This document shows, one piece after another, positions 45,676 to 56,330 of a stretch of 64,000 nt of DNA. The DNA lies in contig CP136067.1 in NCBI GenBank assembly GCA_032622095.1, forward strand, positions 121,741,030 through 121,805,029, in the 5' to 3' direction. A model generated the notes under the pieces. The model made no database searches and was not told where the DNA came from. It was given only the letters and a program-made list of their open reading frames with translations. Numbering within the stretch: position 1 is the first letter of the stretch; the number at the start of each line of letters is the position of its first letter. The DNA is from Siphonodentalium dalli (taxonomy: Eukaryota; Mollusca; Scaphopoda; Gadilida; Siphonodentaliidae). Position numbers and translations under genes: made by a program.

Positions 45676-46045
45676 CCATTTACCCAACAAACCGGCCAAA
45701 TAAAGCTTCAACAGCCTAAAATATCTTCGGTCTGTCTCAATAGAACCATACAAATATGGATATCATTGGAACCGGCTCCTTGACCACATTGTGATAGTTA
45801 CAGTTATGCCCTGTGCCAATGCATTCTCTTATATATGCGAGTCGACCATAGGTCGCCTCGCATATATTAGAGAATGCATTGGCCTAAAAAAAATCTTTTT
45901 ACCATTTTTTCTTACATTCTTTAACAATTTTATAATTTTTAATGTGTTAAGCCAATGCATTCTCTTATATATGCGAGGCGACCTATGGTCGACTCGCATA
46001 TATAAGAGAATGCATTGGCACAGGGCCGTTCTGTTGGGTAAAGGG
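45676..46045. mobile_element. piggyBac-like MITE (TTAA), 370 bp, twin hairpins
   Basis: TTAA flanks both ends (45,672-45,675; 46,046-46,049). Ends are CCATTTACCCAACA and TGTTGGGTAAAGGG. Inside are two 69-base hairpins (45,815-45,883 and 45,951-46,019), each starting GCCAATGCATTCTCTTATAT and ending in its complement; the second is the reverse complement of the first. Unit 1 has a single TTAA at ~41,970, i.e. the empty site. TTAA duplication fits piggyBac-type mobilisation. No ORF. Confidence 0.85.
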
Positions 46046-47430
46046 TTAATCATACATGTAGTTGTTTCAGTTTATAGTCACAGTATTGACTTAAATCGCC
46101 TTCAAATGAGACAGATGTAACACAAGAGGGAGTAATAACTATTTCTGACACGACGGCACAAAATAAAGAGCTAATAAAAAATGCGTCGTCGAAATATACA
46201 CATACTCGGCGATAAAGTAAATGTTGTATGTAAATGGTAAGTAAAACCTTTAACATATATTTCCATGCACCAACGTATAGGTGCCGAACACAATTTCTGA
46301 TCATTCTAGTGCAGCGCTCGCTGTTACAAGTGACGAGGGAGCCCTATTTATTGAGGGAAATGTGTAGATAATACTTAGTGTAATTTGGTGATCTTATCAT
46401 CTGAACATCTACATTGGATAACTACTCATCAATGATGCATTAGTATAGAAATGGTTAAGGGGAGGGCAGGTGACCAATTTTGTATGGGTCAATTTCCATG
46501 CAAATATCGGCAGCAAAAGTTATATATGAAGCAGTTTCTGGGCACTAAGGCAGCCATATTATTTAACAGACATAACAATTTAACTGACGGCTGCGCTTGG
46601 GAAATTGCCTATGTAATATCATTTTTGAGATATTTTTTGGGGAATTACAACACTTGACCTAGTTTTATAAAATCTATTTCAAATTCCAAAGCAAAAAATA
46701 CACCAAATTTATCATGGCATATATTCCAAGTCGAACCGCCAGATAAATATGTATTGTTTTCAATATCGCACAAAGTGACAAAGCCCATAATTATTATTTG
46801 CAACTCTGCAACTTTTGCTGCGAAGAATTGCATGGAAATTCCCAATCAAAATTGGTCATCTCCTCCTTAAAGACAATTGCGGCTAATGTAATATATATTT
46901 ACCATCGTCATAGATCTGTAATGGTGTGTTGTATTTTCTGCACAGTAAGTTATTTGTTTTTCCACAGTAAGTTATAGACGTATTCGAGATAATGTTCAGG
47001 TAACAATGATACCCAGCATTGTGAAATTGGAGTATATATCCACTTCTTGTGAAGCATGTTCACTCATTGTGTCAACATGGTCAGGCGTTTGTCTATGTTG
47101 TGAGCAGTATTTACTCCACGTAGAATGTTAGCCTTGCTTGTGCCAGCACATGTGGTGATGCAAAGGCAAGCGCACATGATAGACAATGGTTAAAACAACA
47201 CACAGACAACTAACGGCCTCCCAAAAGGAGAATCTTTGCTCATTGTGTCAACATGTCCAGGCGTTAGTTCAACCCGTGAGCTCAATTCAGCTACACTAAT
47301 TAGGCCGACGGACCGTTGAACATATGAACAATCAGCACTTGATCACACATAGATCCCGGAACTTTATCTAATTTGTATTAATTAATACAAGAAGGAACCA
47401 TCCACAAAAATGAGGAGGCGATATGTTTGA

Positions 47431-48085
47431 GAAAATTAATCCCAAATTAAACAACATGCGATTCTCCGTGTGCAACATATGTGTTATTTGAAAATAATTG
47501 ACTATAATTCTATCAAAATCGACTAGACATTGTGTTTCTTGGGAAAATCGATCACGTTTTGGTTTACACTATATTTCATTTGAACTAAACCGAGCAAAAT
47601 CACGTTCTGGATTCGGGGTTGGATTTTCTCAAACTACTTTCGCTTTATCATATTTTATGAATGTAGGTTTTGACGATCAATGTTATAGGAAGTGCATGGT
47701 AATCTGAGAAAGAAGTGTTGAAAACTTTATCCCAGACTTGGTGCGATTTCCTCGAAAATCGACATGGGACCCTTTTTGTAATATATTATCTAACATTTGT
47801 TTAAACGGGCATGGCTGATTTGAGCATCCAAATTTTGTCTTCGTGATCGTTATTTGATTTGGAAGGAGATATAAGACAGATACACGAAATATGGATACCG
47901 GCCTCATTTGCTCTGAAAAATACATGCCATAGTCGCAGCCTTCGTTCCAGCTGTTTTAAATTGAAGAAAACGCTCTTTATTTCTACCATTTCAGGAATCG
48001 AATAACACGGAACGTTCTGTTCTGTCCCATGTCGTGCAAATGGTTGTTTTCTTGTTTGCGAACCAACACACCGTGTTCAAAGTAA
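47431..48085. other. No gene recognised
   Basis: Unique-looking DNA right of the segmental duplication. Frames 47,498-47,707 (plus) and 47,683-47,925 (minus) have no identifiable domains. Confidence 0.45.
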
Positions 48086-49265
48086 GTATTTGTTAGTGTA
48101 AACAATATTTTATCTTCAAACACAACATTCAACACATACAAACAAATTGACATAATTTTACGACACATATGTTCAAAAGCGGGGATAAGACAACAAGTCT
48201 GTAAGGCTTTTATTCAGTCTTTTCTTCGGCATATAATAAGAAAGTTACGATTTGCATCAGAATTGATACCATATAGGTTGTATTTGTTATAACAATGCAA
48301 CGCGTCTTTCTCGAGATATAATGCTTGTAGAAAGGTAGTTCAATTATTCATGAACTAGTTCGATACCTGGACAAATTCAAAAGCGAATATTATTAGGTTT
48401 ATTTTGGAGCGCAAACCGCCAAGCGGCTTTAATTTCCTGGACCATGGGTTGTGATTGGTACCAAATGGAGAATAACTTTGAAACGGTCAGTGACATGTAT
48501 ATATATCTTTATTGACCTCCATAACTGAAGAGTTTATCAAATGTTATACATGTATACAGTATCAAGGTAGGCTAACATTTTAGCCAACATGAAAATAAAC
48601 AAATAGCAGTATATATATACACAAATGACACAAGTGCCTCCAAGACATGGTATACATGTTGGGTCAAATATTGAGAAGCCTTACCCACAGGCAGATATAA
48701 ATTCAGACATGCAATCAGACATACCGACATGCGGACATAGTATATGCAGATAGACAAACACAGGCACGCGAACATAACTTTTAAACCTGAACATATTTAC
48801 ATAATGCGGATAAAATCCGAAAGGTACAGAGAATAAATGCTTAAACTCGCATTTGCTAATTTACTGGCGGCAATCAGTTAGAATTTGGAATATTATTCAA
48901 ATGTTAGTATTGTGTCGTTTACTATTCAAATACAATTGATATACCACAATGCATAAGTTCAAGGAATACAAAAGCGCACACAACTGCTATTTTTACATTC
49001 ACACCGGTAACATCACATCCGCATGGACGAGTGATGATGACTACACCGACAGACTACAATACACAGAGATACAATTTCGAAAAAAACATATTACCTGTAT
49101 CAACGTAATTGGCCTTTCGTCTGATGTGGTAATATAACTTAATTGGGAATGAAAGCTTATTTCCTTTGCATTTTTGATCCGAACATTGGAATTTGATTTC
49201 TGTGGTGATCAGTTAATAATTGGTCCTAACATACCACTGTGGAGTTTCGTTGATACGTTTGGAGA

Positions 49266-52200
49266 TTACTCAGAATGAAGACTTGACAGCATTTTGTGTG
49301 ATAGCCATAATATGTGGGTGTGGTGAACTATAAATGATACGAAAAACATAGGGTCTTCAATGAAAGAAAATAATTCAGACGGAAGTTTTGTAAGGTGAAG
49401 CATTACAAGTTCATCATCGTCAAGCTCATCCACCCAAAGATAGAACAGTAATCCAAATGTGTCAATCATTTGGTACCACATGTCATTACGACGAGAGCAC
49501 ACTATATGATGAGTGCAATAAATCATAACGTGTGTTACCACGTCGTCATAAACCAAGTGACATAACGCACAAGTACCCTCGTGTTTGGTAGCAGTAGTCG
49601 CTATAAGTTGGGCAACGGTGAAAAAGTATCTCTTCCGCTCTGGATATTGCCGACAACAACGCCAAAGGAGAGACATCTGTAAGTGACTTTGGATTTGATA
49701 GAAGCATGTTAGTGTTGGGTCGTTTTGAACATTTTGCGTCCAGTCGATATCGCGCTTACTGTTGACTTCCGTTTTGACTAGTCGGGTCCACTCCGGGCGG
49801 ATTGGACACGTACCGACTACTGCGAGTTGCTCAAGATATTGGTTCAAGTTGTGAGAAATAAGAATTCGTTCAATGTCAGCAAAGTATGACTGAGGATTAT
49901 TATATTTACGAGAAAGATGCATGTGAAGTCTTGATACAAAAATTTCCTTGCATACTTTGGAAGGCGATATGCGACAAAGGCTACCAAACAAACTGAGTTT
50001 TCGTGCATCTATAAAAGAGGAAATAGGGCCTAGGCCCATGAGACCTAGGACAATATCGGTTCTCGTCCTTACAGGCAGTCCTTGAATGCGTTTCAAGCAA
50101 AATCGGTGGATTTTCTCGAGCGAAGTAGTATCTGACACAGACATGCCACACATAAATTCTGATCCATATAATCCTGTTGGCAGCACCATCGTTTTGTATA
50201 TAGTTGCGCAACTCGACGGAGTGATCCCTCCGGCATAAAGACCAGCATTACTTAAGAGGAAAAAAGTTGACCTGATTTTGTCTACAATGACTTCAACAAA
50301 TTCTTTGACAAAGCTGTACTTATTTACTTGTATGCCCAAATGAGTGATTTCGTCTGTTTCGGTCAAAGTACTACCAGCGACAGTCCATCGTCTACTTGTG
50401 TTGCAACTCTGGCGAGAAGTTTCGTTAAAAACGATGACTTTACATTTGTTTGGATTATACATGAACCGCCACTTTTGACTATATGATGTGCATATATCGC
50501 ATAAACGTTGTAAGCCGTAACTTGAGAGGGACAACAATGTCATATCATCAGCTTGTGTTGGAGACGAGCAGTTGGAGGATAAAAGTCGAAAACCAAAGTT
50601 TGAAGCTTCAAGTTCATACAACAGATCATCTATGTACAACATATAGAACAGAGGGGATAAAATATTCCCTTGCCGTGCGCCTTGTTTTATCGCAATTGAC
50701 TTAGACAGAATGTCTGTATGTTTGACTACACATGATATATTACTCAAAAACTCTCTTAGGAGGAGCCATATTTTGCCTTGGAACCCACGATGGTGTAGTT
50801 TCAACAATAAGCCGTTGATCCATACTGTGTCGAATGCCTTATGTACATCCAAGAAGCAGGCGAATAGTTTAGACTGTTGTTCTTTTGTGAAATTCATGCT
50901 TTCGTGCAATACATATGACGACATAAGACAACTGACATTTTTCTGAAAACCGTTTTGAAGGGGGTGAACTTTAATTAGATTTGGCGTATTGCGTTCCATG
51001 CGAGACAACATTATTTTTTCTAGTGTCTTATACAGAACTGGTAGAAGAGTTATTGTCCTGTAGCTGTCGAATTTAGTTTTTGGCTTATCACCCCCCTTAT
51101 ACAGGGAAACCATCAGGCCAGATTTTGCCATAGCGGGTATATGTTGTAGATCTAGCATTTTGTTCAAGACGTACGCTAACCGTTCGTGTAACGACTCGCC
51201 TCCATACACAATGTGCTCGTAACATATCATGTCCGGACCAGGAGCTTTCCCCATATTCATTGACTTGAGAATTTCCTTTAGCTCCTGAATAGAAATAGGA
51301 TATAACATATGTTTATCAACTGGGGTAGAGACACCATGTGTGTTTATGTTAGATGCAATGTCTTCAACTGAATTATTGACATAATCGTAATGATGATGAT
51401 CGAATGCGTCCGACTCAAGTTGGCAATATAATCGTTCATAATACTCAGCCCACGCAGTTGTGATTTCTTCTGGATTACGGAGCATAGCATTGTCAACCTC
51501 GAAGAAGTTATTATTAGTTGCCCTAGTTCTAGATTTGTTTTGGTTAAATAACCGAAAAAAGTGCTCTTGGTTGATTTCCGCAGCATTGTCAACTTGGTCG
51601 TTTTGGCTTGACAAGAATTTCAAGTTGCTATGTCGTAGTTCCTTGCGGAACGCACACTTCGCTGCTTTATATTGGGCATACGAGAGGTGATCCTGACCTC
51701 TTGGGCGACCTTCAACGTTCCATATACGTTTGAAGTTGCGCATTTGATTATGAAGTTCCTTCAGCTTTTCATTCCAGTATGGTTTAACGTGCGATTTGTA
51801 CATTTTTTTTGGAATGAAGATTGACGACGCAGAATTAATAGCTTCGATAATGCCTGAGTAATATTTATCAAGACTAGCAGAGTCCGTAATGGGACTATTG
51901 GGTAGAAGTTCATCGACACAATTTTGATAACCAGCCATTGAAGATTCTGAAGATAAAAACTTCTTCCAGTTGACAGTGCATCGCTCGGAATTTGGACGAG
52001 TGCGGTGATTACCTAGCTCGATGAGCATTTTGATAGGACGGTGGTTGGAATAATCAGTGGCAGAGTCGTCGATGACTCTTATTTCGTTTACACGGTGCAG
52101 ATTTGATTTGTGTATAAATATATGATCGATCGTGGTGCCTGAATCGCTTTCTGCAGAAGCTGGAATGTGTGTAGCAACCAAACGTGTGACCGGATCAGAC

Positions 52201-52829
52201 TGATTCACAGAAACGAGTTTCCTACGTGCGATAAGTTTCTTGAAACTGCGATTTCTGGCATCCGATTTCTGGATATTGCCGTTAAAATCACCCATGACAA
52301 TAACTGTTCCCATAGATGAGTAATAATCAATCGTAATGTCCAGCTTATTTAAATAGTCACGATAAAATGCGACTGTGTAGTTCGTTGAGGGCAGATAGAC
52401 CTGTATAATATAAATGTATTGCAAGTTATCTAACTGTAATTGAATACCACATAGTCTATCGTCATTTAGGTCAAGTATTGAGACAGCGCTATCCAGCCTT
52501 CTGTGCCAGAAAATCGCTACACCACCCTTGTCACGCCCCCTCTGCATGGGTAGTCTCTGTGAGAAATCACACACTGCGTGGTACCGGTAATTGTTGCTAA
52601 TAGTATCAAGTATGTGTACATTGTGATTGTGGAGCCAATGCTCGCTGATTCCAAAAAAGTCCACCTCCTGATTTGCAAGTAGATCTGACATGTAGCTGCT
52701 GCTACCCATCGCCCCAGTGGCGTTCCACGTGACGATATTCAACATCACGACTATACAAATTGACAGTGCAAAAGACCTACGTTTGTGTGAGTTCTTATAC
52801 ACAATACTATGTTTATCAGTGCGAATCAT
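49266..52829 (-). CDS. LINE ORF2: APE endonuclease - reverse transcriptase, 1187 aa, intact
   Basis: Nicks target DNA and copies the element's RNA at the nick. The true start may be the internal Met in MLNIVTWNATGAMGSS (residue ~29), which begins the endonuclease fold. Endonuclease motifs: GISEHWL (~55), VMGDFNGNI (~175), TTIDHIF (~230), SNHRPIKML (~255). RT motifs: MNMGKAPGPDMI, AMAKSGLMVSLYKGGDK, SYRTITLLPVLYKTLEKIML, FLDVHKAFDTVW, GARQGNILSPLFY, and the catalytic box QADDMTLLS (50,535-50,556) with Q in place of the usual Tyr/Phe. A CALC...H...C zinc knuckle lies near the C-terminus (KHEGTCALCHLVYDD...HVMIYC). No frameshift or stop in 1187 codons, so this copy is young. A related fragment lies at 57,480-57,870. 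Confidence 0.93.
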   Translation of the reverse strand: MIRTDKHSIVYKNSHKRRSFALSICIVVMLNIVTWNATGAMGSSSYMSDLLANQEVDFFGISEHWLHNHNVHILDTISNNYRYHAVCDFSQRLPMQRGRDKGGVAIFWHRRLDSAVSILDLNDDRLCGIQLQLDNLQYIYIIQVYLPSTNYTVAFYRDYLNKLDITIDYYSSMGTVIVMGDFNGNIQKSDARNRSFKKLIARRKLVSVNQSDPVTRLVATHIPASAESDSGTTIDHIFIHKSNLHRVNEIRVIDDSATDYSNHRPIKMLIELGNHRTRPNSERCTVNWKKFLSSESSMAGYQNCVDELLPNSPITDSASLDKYYSGIIEAINSASSIFIPKKMYKSHVKPYWNEKLKELHNQMRNFKRIWNVEGRPRGQDHLSYAQYKAAKCAFRKELRHSNLKFLSSQNDQVDNAAEINQEHFFRLFNQNKSRTRATNNNFFEVDNAMLRNPEEITTAWAEYYERLYCQLESDAFDHHHYDYVNNSVEDIASNINTHGVSTPVDKHMLYPISIQELKEILKSMNMGKAPGPDMICYEHIVYGGESLHERLAYVLNKMLDLQHIPAMAKSGLMVSLYKGGDKPKTKFDSYRTITLLPVLYKTLEKIMLSRMERNTPNLIKVHPLQNGFQKNVSCLMSSYVLHESMNFTKEQQSKLFACFLDVHKAFDTVWINGLLLKLHHRGFQGKIWLLLREFLSNISCVVKHTDILSKSIAIKQGARQGNILSPLFYMLYIDDLLYELEASNFGFRLLSSNCSSPTQADDMTLLSLSSYGLQRLCDICTSYSQKWRFMYNPNKCKVIVFNETSRQSCNTSRRWTVAGSTLTETDEITHLGIQVNKYSFVKEFVEVIVDKIRSTFFLLSNAGLYAGGITPSSCATIYKTMVLPTGLYGSEFMCGMSVSDTTSLEKIHRFCLKRIQGLPVRTRTDIVLGLMGLGPISSFIDARKLSLFGSLCRISPSKVCKEIFVSRLHMHLSRKYNNPQSYFADIERILISHNLNQYLEQLAVVGTCPIRPEWTRLVKTEVNSKRDIDWTQNVQNDPTLTCFYQIQSHLQMSLLWRCCRQYPERKRYFFTVAQLIATTATKHEGTCALCHLVYDDVVTHVMIYCTHHIVCSRRNDMWYQMIDTFGLLFYLWVDELDDDELVMLHLTKLPSELFSFIEDPMFFVSFIVHHTHILWLSHKMLSSLHSE

Positions 52830-52991
52830 TTTGTGCCATGCATTAGGAATATTGTAGATCTGAAAATGAAGAAATTACTACAACATTTGGGATATCAAGC
52901 ATCCTCTCCAAACCGATTTGACTGACGGTTAAAACGGACATTATTTGTTGCTGGACGTCTGTCGCCGAATGAACTCTTAGAAAGCCAGGGT

Positions 52992-54983
52992 CTACAAAGT
53001 ACAGACTCTGGCCAGAAACCGGTCTCCTGGCCAGAAACCGGTCTCCAGTGCTTCTTCAAAATCATGAACATGAACATTTATACGTGCCGAGACGGGACCA
53101 TCGTACTTTCCACCACGGAGAATGCGAATTACTGAGTGACGAATTTTATATTCACTAAGGTAGTCTGAGAGAACTTGGGCGTCCACTTTGGTGTCCAGAT
53201 TACCAACAAAGATTCTCCGCGTCCTGATGGGACGTGAGTTTTCATTTTGTTTAAAACGTACATAATCCATGTCGTGCGAATCGTCACATCTGTAGTAATC
53301 GTTACTGCGATTATCGTGGTTTGAATTATTGTCAACACGTCTATCCTCTGTTCGCGTATGATTCTGGCTGAAAGAAGATGTGGTATCTCTAGGAGATGCA
53401 TGTCTAGGTCGGTTATTGAAGTCATCGACATCTACGCTCTCCAGTGTGCTGGCTGAATGGCTATTGTCAACTTTTCGACTAGAATGAGAGTTGTGCGTAG
53501 CGTTAATAGAGTTACCTCCCGTCCAATCACTGTCAACGTTGTCTGAATACTTGACATTTTGTTTAGAAGAAGTTGGGGTTGATGCGTCTTGAGGGTGCAA
53601 TTGGGATGCACGGGGCACGGGCGAAGACGTATTCCCAACATTAGGCGAGTTCGCAGGCTGTATATCAACATGACTTTCTGGAGAAGATTGCTGAATTATG
53701 GACACATCAGGCACGTTTTGAGTTCTGTTGGCGTGAAGAGTTGACCAGGTGACATGAGCAAAACGATTTAGTTCGCCGTAAACATGCGTGGCAAAACTAC
53801 GAAGGTCCGCTCTAAGATTTTCTGCGCATCGATGCTCACATTGGCATCGGTCAATGGGTTGAGAAGATTTCGATGTGCACTTCAGTTTATTTGGTGCTTC
53901 CTCTAACGTTTTCATTCTACCACTTATGCTGGCGAGTGATCCTTTTACTGAGTTGTTTTGATTTAGGAAACTCTCACACTTGTCCAGAATTGTTCCAATG
54001 TCAAGTTTTATTGTTTTAATATCCGCCTTTAGTTTTGCGACACCGCTACATTTTTCGCTTTCAATTCGTTCGATCGCTAGCTTATTTGCAAAGGAGACAC
54101 TTTCTGATGCATCGATACGGTTAATGGTGTCTTGCAGTAATACCTCATTTTTGCTGACGCGACTTTGGATGTCTGATTGTATATTGTCGATTTGATACTG
54201 CATTGTGTCTCTTGCCTGTTGGAAAATGGTTATGCTTGCACGCATTTCGACGTTAGTATACATATCACGAGAGGAGTCTGTGTTCACATCAGTTTCGTTT
54301 TCGTTGTTATTACTAACTGCTGGAGTTTTCGGAGTAGCACATTTTGCATTTTGTTGTGTTTTATTGCGAGATGCACTCAAAAGGGGTACTATGTGCTCAA
54401 TCTTCTCATCCAGGACACACAAGAATAGTTGGTAAACATCAGTGGCGAGTTTTTTCGACACTGGTTCCGAAGCTTTTGTTTGGATCCTGCGTTTTAATAT
54501 TGCATCTGGTGCCAGGTTAATTGAGACAAGTTTTTTTATTTCAGCAAATAGTGTCTGGCGCATCTCTTCCAGCTTGGCTTCATTTTCTTTTGTTGAAAAC
54601 AAGAGTTTCGCAATGAATAGATCCTTAGGTGTGTTATGAACAAATTCCATCATCAGCATTATATATAACTTTGTTTCCTTGTCAAGATTTCCATCTGTCT
54701 GCAAGCTCTCGGTGAAGGTTGCAAATGCACTTGTGAACAATGTTTCTCCATGGGCTTGGTTTGGATCTGTAGAAGACGGTACTAAATCGTCCAGTGTGTG
54801 ATTTGACTCTCCAATGCTTGGAGGCTCAAAACCCATCGGGTCCATGTTGAGAATTTTATCAGTTTGTGTTAGAAAGTTTTCCATCATCGGTGACGTGGAG
54901 TAAATTGGTGGTATTTTTATTATATTTTTGCTCAAAAGAATGTTGATGAGATGCCAGAATTCACTGGGGCGAAAAACTGTCAT
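52992..54983 (-). CDS. LINE ORF1: coiled coil plus RRM-like domain, 663 aa, C-terminus frameshifted
   Basis: RNA-binding partner of ORF2. The N-terminal ~220 residues are helical. A coiled coil spans ~245-370 (TIFQQARDTMQYQIDNIQSD ... GRMKTLEEAPNKL). A CxCEHRC patch occurs at ~385, then a Ser/Asn/Asp-rich low-complexity stretch (~430-590). An RRM-like fold starts at RRIFVGNLDTKVDAQVLSDY (~597) and continues through RINVHVHDFEEALETGFWP. A perfect 19-base tandem duplication (CTGGCCAGAAACCGGTCTC twice, 53,009-53,046) shifts the frame just there; without it the frame continues to a stop at ~52,895 (open minus frame 52,895-53,077). So the last ~40 residues are altered in this copy. 66 bases then separate ORF1 from ORF2. 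Confidence 0.85.
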   Translation of the reverse strand: MTVFRPSEFWHLINILLSKNIIKIPPIYSTSPMMENFLTQTDKILNMDPMGFEPPSIGESNHTLDDLVPSSTDPNQAHGETLFTSAFATFTESLQTDGNLDKETKLYIMLMMEFVHNTPKDLFIAKLLFSTKENEAKLEEMRQTLFAEIKKLVSINLAPDAILKRRIQTKASEPVSKKLATDVYQLFLCVLDEKIEHIVPLLSASRNKTQQNAKCATPKTPAVSNNNENETDVNTDSSRDMYTNVEMRASITIFQQARDTMQYQIDNIQSDIQSRVSKNEVLLQDTINRIDASESVSFANKLAIERIESEKCSGVAKLKADIKTIKLDIGTILDKCESFLNQNNSVKGSLASISGRMKTLEEAPNKLKCTSKSSQPIDRCQCEHRCAENLRADLRSFATHVYGELNRFAHVTWSTLHANRTQNVPDVSIIQQSSPESHVDIQPANSPNVGNTSSPVPRASQLHPQDASTPTSSKQNVKYSDNVDSDWTGGNSINATHNSHSSRKVDNSHSASTLESVDVDDFNNRPRHASPRDTTSSFSQNHTRTEDRRVDNNSNHDNRSNDYYRCDDSHDMDYVRFKQNENSRPIRTRRIFVGNLDTKVDAQVLSDYLSEYKIRHSVIRILRGGKYDGPVSARINVHVHDFEEALETGFWPGDRFLARVCTL

Positions 54984-54999
54984 TTACCCTAAGTTGGTT

Positions 55000-55800
55000 T
55001 AAACAATATTTATTTCTTCCCAAAAACATATCATTATAAAACATGACACATGTATGAATAGAAGACTAGAAGGGAGGAAGGTGATTTGACAACAAGCATC
55101 GGCTGCTTATATAGAGCCATCTCCTCAGAAAAGAACATATTACATATAGTGGTCAGTGAGAAGTGGATGACAAGATTAAGTAAGAGGAAGAGATACAGAG
55201 CATGATGAGAAGATTAATGAACTGATGGATGGAAAAAAGCAAATTAGCACATATATTTACAATGATCACTTCGACTTCGGTAATTCACTTACTCTATCTT
55301 CGATTTTTTCTTCAAATTTGGCTTTGACATACTTTTTCATGTAGTTGACTTTGTTCCTCGATTTTTTGTATTGTGTCCAATTATTTTCAGTGCTAGATTT
55401 GATGGCGACCGATCTCAATCTGTCTGGACGTCGGATTTCACGTCGGATAATGTTATTGAACCAAATTGTGTTTTTCGATCGTAACTGTAGTTTGTGGTAT
55501 AGTGATTTGCATTATTTCAAAGAATTTGTCATAGAAAGTTTGCAATACCTTATCAATGTCGTCCCAATTTAAATAATTTATTAAAATTGCCGCCATTTGG
55601 AAGTCGCCGCGATTATAGTTCCATATGTTTCTTTGGAAATAAGGGGATGAAAGTTGATCAAATGAGATGGTCGCATAAACACCTAAGTGATCCAAAATAT
55701 CTAAGTCAAGGATGTCGGCATCCCACTCTTGGGTGTCAGGACTAAAAATGATGGGGTCCAAAGGCGGATGTAGCAGTGATTCTAGTCGGAGATGTAATCA
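55000..55800 (-). pseudogene. LINE fragment (element D): end of endonuclease domain joined to a 3' tail
   Basis: Frame 55,761-55,453 reads DILDHLGVYATISFDQ (endonuclease end) and ...IPQTTVTIEKHN. After a frameshift near 55,475 it continues as NTIWFNNIIRREIRRPDRLR and YKKSRNKVNYMKKYVKAKFE, the endonuclease-RT linker, to ~55,265. There is no RT. It then passes to a 3' tail: GAGGAGATGGC, ATAAGCAGCCGATGCTTGTT and AAATAAATATTGTTTAAACC ending ~54,997, directly upstream of element C's ORF1. It is either an internally deleted LINE or two fragments. Confidence 0.75.
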
Positions 55801-56330
55801 CATTTCTGAATGAAAAATAATCCGTGGTACATGTATTTTTAAGTTTGGACGAGGATCAAGATAATTTGAATTAAAATCCCATAGTAGTAGTTCGGCAATG
55901 CAGGCGGGGTGAATCCTTCAATACGAATATTTTCAGATGGTACGAGCGGTCCAGATGAGTTTCTGTAAAGCATAATCAGATATTATGTGATTTATTTTGT
56001 GGAGTTTATTCCAAATGCTTCCTATATTTTGTTGGAAATGGTCAAAGTGTCTGGATTCTTTTCAGTTACTAATGTCTAGTACATGTCCAGGAATGACATG
56101 GACTGAACCTGAATTTATAAAAATCGTTTTAATTAAAACCAGTAGCCTAATACTTGATCCACGAAATTATTTAATTAAGCTACATGTATAACATGTTTTG
56201 TTTTCTGCGACGGGGCTTTCTTCTTTGTATCAAAATGTCCCGTCACTTTACAATGCTGCTCGGCAGAAACCTCCATTTGTGTGGAGATCATAACCGAAAA
56301 GCATCGTACCGCGACGGAACTGAAGTTAAT
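55801..56330. other. No gene recognised
   Basis: AT-rich. It may include more 5' remnants of element D, but I could not support any domain. Confidence 0.4.

Larger units (their letters stand above)
43347..47430. repeat. Tandem segmental duplication, unit 2
   Basis: Direct copy of 39,091-43,341; the junction lies at 43,341-43,347, between CGATATGTTT and GAATAAGTGC. It carries two insertions missing from unit 1: a 67-bp LINE tail (43,894-43,960) and a 370-bp TTAA-flanked MITE (45,676-46,045). Confidence 0.9.
48090..54990 (-). mobile_element. Nearly full-length LINE (element C)
   Basis: The minus strand has ORF1 (to 54,983), a short gap, ORF2 (52,829-49,266) and a long 3' region. The probable 3' end is at ~48,090-48,240: hairpin motif AAGCCTTACAGACTTGTTGT, then GATAAAATATTGTTTACACT. 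Two ORFs, an APE endonuclease before the RT and a C-terminal zinc knuckle indicate the CR1/Jockey group. The 3' UTR of ~1 kb is longer than usual and may include other insertions. Confidence 0.8.

Noticed and set aside
42584-46845. 66-aa frames at 42,584-42,784 and 46,645-46,845 (minus) as an upstream exon of the unknown gene
   Set aside because: They are alike only because of the recent segmental duplication; most differences change the amino acid and no splice sites stand out.
50483-50946. Plus-strand frames within the LINE C region
   Set aside because: Antisense shadows of ORF2.
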